Source of the DNA: Combretum micranthum
Taxonomy: Eukaryota; Streptophyta; Magnoliopsida; Myrtales; Combretaceae
Assembly: GCA_024138025.1 (NCBI GenBank)
Contig: JAMXBD010004267.1
Coordinates: forward strand, 1 to 64,000
Length of the DNA stretch: 64,000 nucleotides
Direction: 5' to 3'
Within the stretch, counting starts at the first letter, position 1, and every line of letters starts with the position of its first letter. The notes beneath the pieces were generated by a model that saw only the letters and a list, made by a program, of their open reading frames with translations, searched no databases and had not been told where the DNA came from. Below, in pieces: positions 48,291 to 60,489 of this stretch. A program made the translations under genes and the position numbers.

Positions 48291-51200
48291 TTTTTACTTG
48301 TTGTAAAATACTAAAATAGTAAAATCTTCCCACCTTCAAAATTATTTTAATGACAAAAAAATTGAATAACTAAAGCAATAACCAATAAGTAACTTATTCG
48401 TCTCTATTATAAGATATATAATTTTTTGTTTCATTTATTTCCATTCGTTTGTTTTTTTTTTTGTATTTATTCGATGTGTTTTTCAATAAATAAATATTAA
48501 AAATATAAAGATAAAAGTATATATATATCGATAATTTTAAAATTAAAATTTCTACAAATCCCTATAAAATTGAACTTATTTACATTTTCTTTATTCAATC
48601 TTTTAAAATATACCAATTAAAATTTTTCTTTTACAATATATAAAATATATATACTAAACATTTATTTCTTAAAAATGCATAAATTTTTACGTATAATTTC
48701 TCACACCGCTGTCACCATCATTGTTATAATTATGAAATTGAAAAAAAAAAAGATAAATATGAGATGATTTTTCAAATAATAGATTACACACAAGTACAAA
48801 ATAGAAATTGACAAGATAAATAAAATTCCAAACGGGACCCTGATTTATGCTACCAGCCCACCATTAACACTACCTATTAATTTCCATCCATTGTATTTAC
48901 CAATTTTTATATTTATAATAAATTTTCAAAATATTTAATCTCCCATTAAGCGATATTATAAGTAACGAATTTTAAATATTTTTCCATTTCTCAATTGGGT
49001 ATCCTTGAAAACTGATCATTCCATATTCTAGTGTGCTATATAAAGTAGAAACTTAGTATCCATCTTAATTATCATTATCACTTATTTCTATTCTAAGCTT
49101 TTCTCATGATGAAACAGGCGCTCTTTCATAGAGATTGTGTTTTTTGTTTTCTTGATACCTTCTCAACCCTTAACTATTATCCAACATTCCATAAATCAAG
49201 ATAGTTTTAATTTTTTTAATTCTTTATGAATATTGATCATTGATGATGCTAAGATAAAACGTATCTGCCTTTCTGAGCTGGGTTATGGTTAGCAAGAGAG
49301 TTGACATGCTTCTTTAAGTTATTTTTGTTTTTAGTACAATTACAAATTAATGTATACATACATTTATCCAAACCTCTGATAAGACTTAATCCTAAGTCTT
49401 GCTTGAAGTCGTTCTAGCCATCCATTTGAGAAGTTAAATTCTAAATTAGTCTCACCATACATCTTCTACAAAGAATCTTTCGCATTGGTTTGGATCATTT
49501 CTCCAGTCATGTTCTCTTTCTCTTGATATTAGAGAAACCACTCGTATAATACCTTTTCCCAACTTAGGATACTTGGCTGAATTATGACACTTAACACTCA
49601 TATTCTTGAGCTCTTTTAACAAATATTCTATTGACCTTTTGTGATATTCTTGAGCTCTTTTAACAAATATTTGTTGACCTTTTGGGAGTATTTGATATTG
49701 TTGATAGGCTAATGGAGAGATTAAATTTTCGTTGAATCCATTACTGCAAATCTTTTTGACTCAAAGAGGGATGTATTTTTGTATTGAAATTATGCTTTTC
49801 TCATCTCATCTGTTAATATGGATTTCTTTATGCCTTTCAAATGAGAAGCCATAATGGAGAAAGATTTAAGATTTCTTTTAAAATCTAAAGCTAAAACTAA
49901 TGAGTATTTATTAATAAATTTGTAATCTATTTACTTAAAATATTTTGTATTCATTTATCTTCAAAACATTAACTTTGAAAAACTCTTTTTCTTATGTACC
50001 CATCCCTTCTAATTTCCAAGATTTATCACAATTTTATAGTATTTTGTGTCATAAAATTTATTACTTCATTTTATATTTGTGTATTATGAATTTTGAAATT
50101 TTTTATATAAATTGTATATGCATTTTGTCCATATTTATTTAGTTTTCATTGATAAGTTAAATATATTTAGAAAAAAAATGTGTAAGAAATATAAAAAAAC
50201 TTTGTAATTAATAAATATTCATTTATCGATAAATTAATAAATTGTTCATTTATTGATGAATAAATATCTTTATAAAATAATATTACATTATTTTATAAAG
50301 GTTTTACTATACTACTGTTGGAATACGTCATCATGACACAGGATTGGATCAACTAAAATATAACACATAACACATAAATCACCATATATATATGAGTGAA
50401 AATATAACACATATAGACCAAAGTAGCATATTTGGATAAAAATTGGTAACCGTTATAACTACTACATATGAACAAAGTAGTATATTCGAACTACCATATT
50501 TAGACAAAAATAGTACATATGGATAAAAATAACACATTTGATGAAAACACTTAAAATAAAGTCCCAATTGGCCACTTACTTCAATAAACTCTCCTAGCTA
50601 CTTACTACTAAGCACCTTAGTACCAGTAGATAGGTTCACATCACTAGCCACTCAAAAAGAGGACATTGGCCTCTCAGGTGATTGATTTATTTTTTAGATT
50701 TTTTTTTTCTATTTCTTCCCCTTAACTTATTTTTATTTTTTAATAATAATTAATATGATTGATTTAACTACTATCTATTTTTTTTATTTATCAATTCAAT
50801 ATTTTAGCGAGCCTTTTGCCCTAGATTTTATTCACGAGGAATGAAATATTAAAGTATTCCATATCGGTAGCAGATGGTATTACAGGACTTGATTACATGT
50901 ACTTAAATAGATTTAACACTTTGCACCGAGAATCAGAATTCACCACCAAACAAAAAATATAGATTTTTTAAAATCCTTTTTAAATACAAAAAAAAAATCC
51001 TTGTAAAGATAGATTATTTATCTTAAAAAATATAAAAATAACCCTTATAAAGGTATTTATAACCACTAGTAGCATCTACAACTCAAGAATTATTTTATCT
51101 ATTGTATTGGCATCCGTAGATGTCAGACACTTTTTTCAAACTTTTTTTATAAATTTATAAAAAATATATAATAAAAAATATATAATAGTTCTCAAAAAAC

Positions 51201-51480
51201 ATCAAATAGACCGAATACAGATAAAATATATTAAAGCAGATACTTTTATAAATAAAATTAGATATAAATACAAATACGGATGAAACAAATAATTTAAGCG
51301 GACCCATCCAACTCTCACCTCACAATTATAGGTCCTATGATTTGGACTAACATTGATGCGCCATGTTTCCGTTGCGTAATATAAAGACTAAAGAAGACCC
51401 AACAACCTTAGTCATTACATGGAAATTTTGCACTGCACAGCGTGCGATGTCCGATAAGTAAAGTAATCAGACAAGTTACA
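48291..51480. other. AT-rich intergenic DNA
   Basis: No gene is supported; the short ORFs are low complexity. The only structure seen is a 44-bp direct duplication at 49601-49688 (unit TATTCTTGAGCTCTTTTAAC and following) and A/T homopolymers. Confidence 0.5.
49601..49688 (+). repeat. 44-bp direct duplication
   Basis: Two adjacent copies start at 49601 and 49645; both run TATTCTTGAGCTCTTTTAAC, then AAATATT, then TTGACCTTTTG with small differences. Confidence 0.85.
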
Positions 51481-51481
51481 T

Positions 51482-51705
51482 ACTATACGTGAACGGTAAT
51501 CAGACGCGCCTTCCGCGGGTACTTTCCACTTCGATGCGAAGAACTTCAGCTTCAGTTCCGATCATGATGCGGCCACTTAGCTCATGCGATGCGTGGTTGT
51601 TGATAATCTCGTCTCCACGGAGACAAAAACAGACCCATGACACAGTTAGAATAAGATGGATGGGAATAATTTGCAGCCCCGGGAACACTGTCACATCATT
51701 CACGT
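51482..51705 (-). pseudogene. GC-richer island, possible exon remnant
   Basis: About 220 bases with clearly higher GC than both flanks. The minus strand is open for 67 codons with varied composition (for example LRGDEIINNHASHEL and MIGTEAEVLRIEVES) and a stop at 51500. A pyrimidine stretch and AG upstream (near 51725-51710) could be an acceptor. The plus strand is open over the same interval too, so strand is uncertain. I do not recognise the protein. It may be a captured gene fragment, part of an old element, or chance. Confidence 0.25.
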
Positions 51706-51858
51706 CTTAAATCAATTAGAATAGCAAAAGAATTTTTAAAATAAAACAACTAATAATTATCATTTTCTAATATGTGACAAGTATTTGTTTGTCCAGACAT
51801 GATTGAAATAGCATTCTCTGGTCAAATTTTTATCCAAGATTGATAAGATTAACGTGAA

Positions 51859-52260
51859 GGGTTAATTACAAAAACATAATTCATGTTTTGATTAATATGC
51901 AAACATATAATATGTGCTATCTTTTTTAACAATTAGATGATCTGAGTCTCATATAAAAATATCAATATTATTTAATAATTTTAGAATGATATGTATCGAT
52001 ATTTTATTGGTATAAAAAGTAATTTTACATTTTTTTAAAAAAATTCTTTTTTCTAAATTTTTTAATATTTTATTTATTTAGTATTATTTTTTATTATATT
52101 AATTTTTTAGACCAATAAAACTCTAACACATTTCCTCTAATAATAATAAATATTAATGACACTTTTTTATAAAACTCGGGTCATCTAATTGTTAAAAAGA
52201 TAACATAGGTTATGTGTTTGCAAATTACTCAAAACACAGGTCATGCTTTTTAATTAACCC
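51859..52260. mobile_element. MULE-type MITE, 402 bp
   Basis: Inverted repeats of ~100 bp at each end start GGGTTAATTA and end TAATTAACCC. The left repeat contains TTAACAATTAGATGATC, matched on the other strand by the right one. A 9-base duplication with one transition flanks it: TAACGTGAA (51850-51858), TAATGTGAA (52261-52269). Long TIRs and 9-bp duplications are the mark of Mutator-like elements. No transposase is present. Confidence 0.8.
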
Positions 52261-52269
52261 TAATGTGAA

Positions 52270-53195
52270 TTTGGTGCCCCAAAAATATTATCACTTTATT
52301 ATTTTTGTAAATAAACATGTTTCACATGTCAAATAAATTAAAATAGTAAAAAGTTTAAAATAAAGTAAATAATTGTTATTACTCTATAACATGTGAAAAA
52401 ATATTTATTTGTCGGGGCAAAATCGAGACCATACTTCTATTTGGATGGTCTATTTTTAATCTATATTTGTATTTGTATTGAAACAATATATACAAATATA
52501 TTTGATTTGTATCTATATTTGATCTATTTAATCTTTCATGAGAACTGTAAATTTTTTTATTTGTATTTATTTTTTGATAAATAATTTACTAAAAAATATT
52601 TTAAAAATACCTATACCTATTAAAAAAAGCTAGGCAAAGACACCTCAAATCTTCATCCGGAGAACATTATTCACAATCTCCTCTGAGTCATTATATTAGT
52701 TTAAACCGATACGTGTCTCATTCTTATCTTAGTCTAATTTAGTGGTAGATTACCTGATACGGTAGATATCCTAGAGGCATTTGGCAGTTTACCTATCTAA
52801 ATAAATACTAGCATTCCAATCAATATAACCAATAATGGTGGCAATGCAAGTATGATGAGAAAAAAAATAAAAATCTTGATTAAACCGAAGACAGAATAAA
52901 AACCAAAAATTCAACTTTCTTCTTAGGATAAATTACACAAAAAGATAAGAGAAAAAATTAATTAAAATTCAAAAAATTCGATATGTGTTAAATAACTTCA
53001 ATTGACTCATTTTCATAAACGTTATCATATTAAATGAAAATATTTCAATTTATTTTACCCATACTTCTTATTTAATTGTGGTAATTGTTTGTTTTAAAGA
53101 GAATGTTTCCATTTACAGTGAATACTGAAACTATAAAAATAAAATAAATAAAATTCCATTTGCATTTGCAGTCTATAATCTTTCGCCCCTTGGCT
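52270..53195. other. AT-rich intergenic DNA
   Basis: No gene, RNA gene or element edge is recognised. Confidence 0.5.
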
Positions 53196-53229
53196 TTTCC
53201 TACTCCTGCGTTTACTGATCTCCTCTCCT

Positions 53230-53448
53230 ATGACCTTTCCTAATCAGAAGCCTCCCATCAACGTCGACTTCTTCGTCTATTGCTCGCTGGACTCACCTCA
53301 TTGGTCATCTTTTCATCATTTTATCTCTTCATTGTCGCCGCTACTTAAGGTAGGGAAGAATCTAAGATTCCCACTCTGCAACCTTAAACTGCTCAACCCC
53401 CATTTTTATATCCCTTTGTCATCTGGTGCACTAGCTAGCAGATCTTAG
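53230..53448 (+). CDS. Small open frame with donor-like site, unknown
   Basis: A 72-codon frame from ATG 53230 in a locally pyrimidine-rich, GC-richer patch. The first ~40 codons have balanced, gene-like composition (PPINVDFFVYCSLD, HHFISSLSPLL). A donor-like AAG/GTAGGG at 53347-53355 would end an exon there, making the rest intron. It could be the first exon of a small gene or a fragment of one. I recognise no family, and chance is quite possible. Confidence 0.22.
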   Translation: MTFPNQKPPINVDFFVYCSLDSPHWSSFHHFISSLSPLLKVGKNLRFPLCNLKLLNPHFYIPLSSGALASRS

Positions 53449-53914
53449 TTTATCAATGCTATGGATTAAATATGCATCACTGCTGGTTTTAGCATATATA
53501 TAGGCAGAGATGCAAGGTCTGTGAGTGAATTGATTTAAATGAGACGTCTCGCATTAGTTGTTCATTTTCAAAAATGTGGAGTATAGGGTATAGTGTATTG
53601 CAAAGCTATACCTTATAAGAGCATTATAAAATCTCTTATAATCAGTTCATTCTTTGAATAAATAAGGCTATATTAAATTGCTATCATTAGGAAATTGAAT
53701 AGATTGTAATAAAATTTTATTTATTAATTTTTTATTTAAACAAAGGTATTTTGAAAAAAAAAACAACTTTAGTATTGAGTCATCATTCATACTATTTAAT
53801 AAAGAATGACAATTAATGTATTTTGTAATAAGGATTCATCATGAAATTGCTATTTGTAATACCTTTTATAAATAAAAACTATAATGAAATTGTAATTATA
53901 ATGAGGAAATAATT
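53449..53914. other. AT-rich DNA before the solo C LTR
   Basis: Nothing is recognised; words around 53590-53650 and 53780-53880 hint at a decayed MITE but no edges could be set. Confidence 0.3.
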
Positions 53915-54071
53915 AGTACTGTCACACCCAACAAAGTACTTAGCTGTATCGGTATACCATGTAACTAACCGAGGCCTCCAGAAATTTACATAAATACTAT
54001 ACAACTAATGTTTCCTATTTGAAGTGGACAATTGAACATGATCGATAGTTGTTTTAAGTGAGAAAGAGATG

Positions 54072-54096
54072 TGTGTATATATATATATATATATAT
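54072..54096 (+). repeat. GT/AT microsatellite
   Basis: GTGTGTATATATAT-type dinucleotide run inside the C3 LTR. A second GT run is at 56141-56154. Confidence 0.85.
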
Positions 54097-55285
54097 TAAG
54101 CAAACCAAACATAAACATATAAATCTAAGACTCACATATTTTGACAACCATAGTTTCAGGCTTCAACAAACCCGAGAACCACCAAAACTTACAAAGAAAA
54201 TAAAACTTAACTTATATACTATTACAACCCATTACTAAGTCTCTATTGCATATATGGTATTCACCTCAAAAGAGTACATGAGTCCATTCTAGACTAACTT
54301 CCACACCCGAGCTTGGCTTTGTCTTCATGCTTAAAACCCTGTAAATCAACAGTTTAAGAGAACATGAGCAATTAAAGCTTAGTGAATAACAATCTTAACA
54401 CTATCATTAAGAACAAATAAGTTTAGTTAGCAATCATATGCAATACATGGATCAACCATATGCAACAAGCATTATTTGAATAACCAGAATTCAAACCTAT
54501 GAGGATTTACGCTCTCCCTAAGGTTGAAGGATAAATTTAGTAGTTATGCTCATGAGAAACTCAAACCAAAGTAGAAGAACTTCCTTCACCTAACCTGCCT
54601 ATGGAATAGCTCCAGAGCCCTACAGGACATGAGTAGTCTTTTAGAGAAAAATTTTGGTTTTCAAATAAACTTCTACTTTTCTTAAAACTTGAGAAATCTC
54701 ACTAAGTAAACATTCTAAAACAACTCCGACACGGACGACCTCCTTTGAAGCCCTAAATACTACTCATTTAACAATTCTAAACCAACCTATAAGCAAACTC
54801 ACGTCCTAACAAGCATTACCATAGAATCGAAATATTAACACGTGACATGAGTACCATGTTAATGCAATATGATGATATGAAATGCATGTCATATTATTTT
54901 AGAAGTCTATTAAACTTAATTCCATATTATCAAGTGGTCAAATCAATTTCAGATACTCAATGAAACAACTATAATTTAATGTCAATGGAGTAGTTGTCAC
55001 TTCGATTATTAAGAATTACAACTCAAACATACAATATTTCCCATCCCCATGCAATTGATTCCTATAGTTATAATTAAACTATATTCCAATATTTACAATC
55101 ACAAACAAGATGATAGGATTCAAGTTACTCATCCGTGCATGCTCCTTAATTGTCGTAATAGTCCAACGGGAAATCCAACTCATAATCTAGGGTTCCTATA
55201 AGATAGAAAAGCTTGTATTACTATCTACTTAAAAAATACAAGAAGGATTAAACAAGATTCTAAAGCTAAAGAAGAAAAAATAACA

Positions 55286-55600
55286 CTTTAAGGTCGCCAT
55301 GCCCTTCACCACGCCTCATATCAAGGGCCGTATGAGATAGGGTAACACATAAGCTTCTCCACGTGCTTCACTACACCTCATATGGAGGATCACTTGATGA
55401 CCAGAGGCCACCACGCCCCTTGCCATGCTCCATATTAAGGAGTGTGTCAATCCGGGTGAAGAACAGAGGCTACCACCACCTTCACGCCCCATATAGAGAA
55501 GAACAGGGCCACCACCACCTCTGCCACACCCATGCCAAAGGGCCTGGCCACCAAATTGCACTCAAATCGTGTCATGCCTTTCCCCATGCCCCGTGGCTAT
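55286..55600 (-). repeat. GC-rich degenerate tandem repeat in the C3 LTR
   Basis: Repeated words such as CCACGCCCCTTGCCATGC, 'ttcaccacgcctcatat', 'ttcactacacctcatatgg' and 'ttcacgccccatatag' occur about every 35-75 bases. The composition contrasts sharply with the AT-rich LTR. It lies where the A LTR has its own, unrelated GC-rich array. Confidence 0.7.
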
Positions 55601-56595
55601 TGGTAGCGAAAAACACTTTTACACTTCACATTATTACACACTTTAACCAACTTTAGTTGCCTCAAATCCATCCAATACACTCCAACATCATCATACACTA
55701 CTCAAATTCATCATCCACTCCAATACTTCTAACCCTTCTCTACATCCACATTAAAGAACCAACCATTAACTTCAAGCTTTAAAGCTCTAAAATCACTTTT
55801 TATCACTCACTTCACATATTAACATCCAAAACTCATAACCATTCAAAACCAGCCATAAACAAACAACAATACTAAGTCTATAACTACTCAAACCCACAAA
55901 CAACAAAGACAAGGCATGAGTTAAGTTACAAAAACTTGCATTAACTTGAAGATGGAAGCTTAACTTGCTTTCTTGTTGATTTAAAGAAGAGAAAATGAAG
56001 ATGAAGAGAGGAGTGTGTGTGTGCAACCATTGGTTTTTGAAAGAGAGAGCAAGGAAGAGAAAAATTCTGCCATTTAAAGATAATTATGGGCATATATACA
56101 AAGCTTTGTTTTGACTTTTGGGGCAATTAAAAAGGAATTATGTGTGTGTGTGTGCGCATGAAAGTTATGGCGGGTTACAAAGATCATTTTGGCAGCAACT
56201 AAAAGAGTTCAAAACAACATATATTAAACCATTATTTTTCTATAATATTAGAATTATCAATTATTCAAACTCAAAGTATAATTTATTAACAATTTAGTTT
56301 ATAACTCCTATTTGATGAAATAGTTTCTTATAAGAATTTATACCAATTTTATTGGTAATTTAGAAATTAAGCTTACAAAACTCAATTTCTTTAAGAATAT
56401 AAAGAATACTTAATTAATAATTTCTCATCACTAATTCCATTGATGATTTTAGACTTCTATTCTTACTAAATTGATTTTATAAAAACTATATACTTAAATT
56501 TACTCAACTTTTAATTACTCAAGCATATACAATCATAATACATTAAATCTTTATTTTCTAATTCTATTTATGAAAAACTTAGGGATTACAAGTAC

Positions 56596-58450
56596 TCACG
56601 GTTTATAGTTGTGAAACCATCTTTTTATCTTAGTACCTCTATTGGTTTTTAACATGACAAATTGACCATGTAAGGAACTATTCATTTTATATTTCCTTAT
56701 ATAAATGATAAAATTTAGAAATTGCCAAATAATAGTTGAGGACAGATGCTTCTTTAAAAGCCCAACTTTCTATTATGCTAAGCAACTCAATAAAGAGGGT
56801 TCTTAATGAAAATTATAGTGCTAAAAGCCCCAGGATGAAAATGGCCTAACTAATTTTAAGAAATATGGAGTAAACTGCACTAAAGTAATCAAGTTTAAAC
56901 CATTATATTAGACTAATACCATATCTCTAATTTTTAGTATTACATTTATTTATTTTGTATTTATGTTGTTATTTTTGTGTTTTTATTTTTCCTAATTAAC
57001 CTCATTATGCTTTCATTTAATATTTTATATAGATAAGAATGATGTTGGATTTCATTTTAAGTATCCTTGGTGTGTGTTTATAGGGCAGAAATTTTAAAAT
57101 GTCTCCAATGGATTGAAGAAAAGATGTTTTCTTTTTTTCGTTTTATCACTATAATAGAAAAAATAGGGTTCGAACTTAATATATTTTATTTAAAAGATAA
57201 AAAATATATCACTAATTTATAAGGCTATCTGCATATTGAGGAAGAGATTACTGAATATGGTTTCTAACTTTTGGGACCTATTCATTATTCATATAACCTA
57301 CTCGATTTTTGAATTGCTATGGTAAATAAAATAAAAAAAGAAAAAAGGTGAAAAAGGAAAACAAACTCTTCCGGAATCTGAATATTCTTTAAGGATGCTT
57401 CAGTATGATTCTCTTTGCCACTGTCCTACCAATTCAGCCAACAGAGTAAATAACATAGACGAAAATATAAAAGTTATGTGTCAGGGCACCCACTGCGGAG
57501 TGAAGGTTTTGAGGCAAATTGCTCTTTGCTTATCAATAATAATAATAATATGATGGTAGTCATGATACACCCGTTAACATGACGTGTGTATTTAAATAAA
57601 ATAATCATATAAAATTTTTAAATATTTAATTTCTTATCAAGCCAAAAAAAATCATTTTTCTTTAATTTTAAATTATATGCAATCTTTTTTTGGCCAAAAA
57701 ATTATATAGAATGGAAATTTTAATTCATGCATAACCGCCCAGACATTGTCTTACATTCTATTTGGGGAAGAAGGTTTATTGCCAAAAGTCCTCCAACCCT
57801 CAAATAATATACAAAAGCTGCGTTAATGAGTTTCTTTGAAACACTTGTCAAAACCTATAAAAATAGCTTAACTTTGTAAGAAATAAAAATAAGAAAGTTG
57901 TATGTTGATCTCATTTTCCTGGAAATGGACCTCGTTGTGCTGTTTGTAAAAGGGTTGTGGAGGGACCATGTCAAATTTTGTGTTTAATTTTACTTATTTT
58001 TATAATTAATTACTTAAAATTTAAGAGTGTGAATTTGACATATGATTTTTTTTTCAAGCAATTGACTACGGCACTTTTACCTTTCTTTCACAATTAAAAT
58101 GTAAATTTAATTTATTTTTGTAATTAACTACTTGATTCAAGTACTATAAATAGCTTTAAAAAATCTGTAGGCAATAAATTATCAAATAGTTAGATTAAAA
58201 AAATTTAGATAGTTAATTAAAAATAAGTATAGTGTAACTAATTAGCATAACATTCATTCAATTTTTATTCACACTGGTTAACATTTTTCGTTTTCTTATT
58301 AAAATTATGAATAAAAGCACCAAACACCCTTAACATTAATTGCTAGGACCAAACAAAGTTGAAAAGTAGATAGTATTTTTTTAGTGTTATTTATTTATTT
58401 ATTTTTATGATTGAAAGTATCCTTTAAGAAAAAAGTTGTATTTTGTAAGG
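56596..58450. other. AT-rich intergenic DNA
   Basis: No ORF of interest, RNA gene or element edge is seen in about 1.85 kb. Confidence 0.5.
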
Positions 58451-58455
58451 ATTAA

Positions 58456-58688
58456 ATTTTTCAATAAGAAAGAAATATTCTAGGTTTTATATATTTTCTT
58501 TTCTATATACATGGGTATTTATACATAATCAAGCTCTTTTATTTTTTGTATACAAATATGCTATAATGACTATCGTAATTTGTTTTCAATGATATTCATT
58601 GATCAGTCATAAACTCCTAATTAATGATATTCATTGACCCTATGATACAGTCATAAACTCTAATTTCTAGGAGTCCTTCACGCCAACA
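58456..58688 (-). repeat. 3' LTR of the copia element
   Basis: On the minus strand it starts TGTTGGCGTGAAGGACTCC. It is nearly the same as 63123-63357. Its outer end has AT where the other LTR has TG (the CA terminus is lost). Confidence 0.93.
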
Positions 58689-58699
58689 CTCCTCTCAAG
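58689..58699 (-). other. Polypurine tract of the copia element
   Basis: CTTGAGAGGAG on the minus strand directly precedes the 3' LTR start. Confidence 0.8.
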
Positions 58700-58729
58700 T
58701 TGGTGCATAGATATCTATCATGCCCCACT

Positions 58730-59341
58730 TGTTAAGTGAGTTATGAAAATTCTTGCTACATACTGCTTTAGTTAGGATATCTGCTAATTGGTCTTCTGAT
58801 TTTACAAAGGAAACCGTATTGTCTTTTCTTCAAGATTTTGTTTGATGAAGTATCGATCAACCTCCACATGCTTAGTTCAATCATGCTACACCGAATTATG
58901 AGAAATATCAATAGCTACTTTGTTATCGCAAAATAAATCCATCTCGCATTTAAGAGGAAATTCAATCTCAGACAACAAATTTCTAAGCCAAAGAAGTTCA
59001 CATAACTCTTTTGCCATTCCTCTAAATTCTGCTTCCGCACTTGATAATGCCACTACCTTCTGCTTCTTACTTCTCTCATGTAACAAGATTCCTACCAACA
59101 AATGTGAAATAGCCTGAAGTTGACTTTCTATCTAAAATATTTTAGCGCAATCTGCATCTGTATACCCTTCAATATTCAGATGAACATTCTTAAAGAACAA
59201 AATGCCTTTATCAAGCGATGATTTTAGATATCGAAGAATCTGAATGACCGCATTCATATGATCTTCGCTAGGGCAATCCATGAATTGGCTAACTACACTG
59301 ACTGCATAAGCAATATCAGGTCGGGTATGAGATAAATAGAT
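58730..59341 (-). pseudogene. pol (RH): Copia RNase H domain, broken
   Basis: After a stop near 59340, the minus strand continues with DIAYAVSVVSQFMDCPSEDH and ILRYLKSS. Then come GYTDADCA with the catalytic Asp, LSSAEAEFRGMAKELCELLW with the catalytic Glu (near 59040), and CDNKVAIDISHNSV. The expected HDRTKHVE follow-on is present with a stop in place of Arg. RNase H removes the RNA template. Several stops disable it. Confidence 0.88.
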
Positions 59342-60489
59342 CTACTTACCAACTAGCCTCTGGTATCTTCCTTTGTTTGTTGGTACTTGATTTGAGTATT
59401 CTCTAAGTTGGTGATTTTGAATTATAAGTACATCAGCTGGTTTGCAGTCCAATAACCCGACTTTAGTTAATAAATCCAGCACATATTTCCGCTGAGAAAG
59501 AAATATCTCTTGATTAGATCTAGCAACTTCAATCCCCAAGAAGTATTTGAGTCCTCCCAAATTCTTCATCTCAAATTTTGATGCCAATTGAGATTGAAGT
59601 TTTGCTATCTCGTCTATATCGTCTCCTGTAATGATCATATCATTAACATAGATGATTAGAGTTGTAATCTTGCCTTGTTGTTGTTTCAAGAATAAAGTGT
59701 GGTCGGAGTCACTTTGTTGATAGCCATATTTCTTCATTGCAACACTCAATCTTCCAAACCAAGCTCGAGGTGACTGTTTTAACCCATATAAAGCTCTCTG
59801 TAACTTGCAAACGACCTTATTGTTAGAGTTTACCACATATCTAGGAGGGATATCTATATAAATTTCTTCTTCAAGGTCACCATGGAGAAAGGCATTTTTT
59901 GATGTAAAGGCCAGTCAAGATTTGCTGCAAGGGACAATAAAACTCTAATTGTGTTCAATTTTGTCACTGGAGAGAAGGTTTCTTGATGATCGATTCCATA
60001 TTTTTGTGTGTATCCCTTGGCAACCACTCTAGCTTTGTACCTTTCAACAGATCCATCTGCTTTGTATTTAACTAAAAACACCCATTTGCACCCTACTGTA
60101 TTCTTCCCTTCTGGTAATGTAGCAAGAATCCATGTTTTATTTTTCAACAAGGCCTCCATCTCTTCCTTCATGGCTTGAGTCCATCTAGGGTCATGTAATG
60201 CCTCTTCTGCATTAGTAGGAATGTGATGAGATGAGAGATCATTTGCAAAGCTTTTCAAAGATTCAGATAGTAATCCAATGGATATGTAATTGGCAATAGG
60301 ATACCATCTCAAGAGAGTATCGACTTGGGGCACACCACGATTATGCCTGTAAGGTAATCTATAGCCAGGGATAGAAGTAACAGTATCTATGACATTAGAG
60401 GGTTGATGATCAATAGGGGTTGATGGAGAACTTACTTCAGTGATGTTCTTAGGAGATGGACTAGTGGTTATTGGTGAAGAAGGGGGCAC
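59342..60489 (-). pseudogene. pol (RT): Copia reverse transcriptase domain, broken and mutated
   Basis: The linker ALHDPRWTQAMKEEMEAL leads to NTVGCKWVFLVKYKADGSVE, then YKARVVAKGYTQ and DHQETFSPVTKL, with a frame break near 59850. The second piece has RALYGLKQSPRAWF and the catalytic box YVNDMIITGDD: the first Asp of YVDD is Asn (59642-59644). FEMKNLGGLKYFLGIE and SQRKYVLDLL follow. The order and motifs are those of plant copia RT. Frameshift plus the D-to-N change make it non-functional. Confidence 0.92.

Larger units (their letters stand above)
53920..56590 (-). mobile_element. Solo LTR, family C (C3), reverse, 2.7 kb
   Basis: On the minus strand it starts TGTAATCCCTAAGTTTTTC (56590) and ends GGGTGTGACA (53920). 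A perfect duplication AGTAC flanks it (53915-53919 and 56591-56595). There is no internal region. It shares with A and C LTRs the 'gttattcactaagc' block (near 54390), the 'gagagcgtaaatcc' block (near 54510) and a GC-rich repeat array (55286-55600). ORFs inside are chance frames across the array. Confidence 0.93.

Noticed and set aside
55316..55656. Frames on both strands, rich in Gly, His and Pro
   Set aside because: They follow from the GC-rich tandem array in the C3 LTR; no domain.
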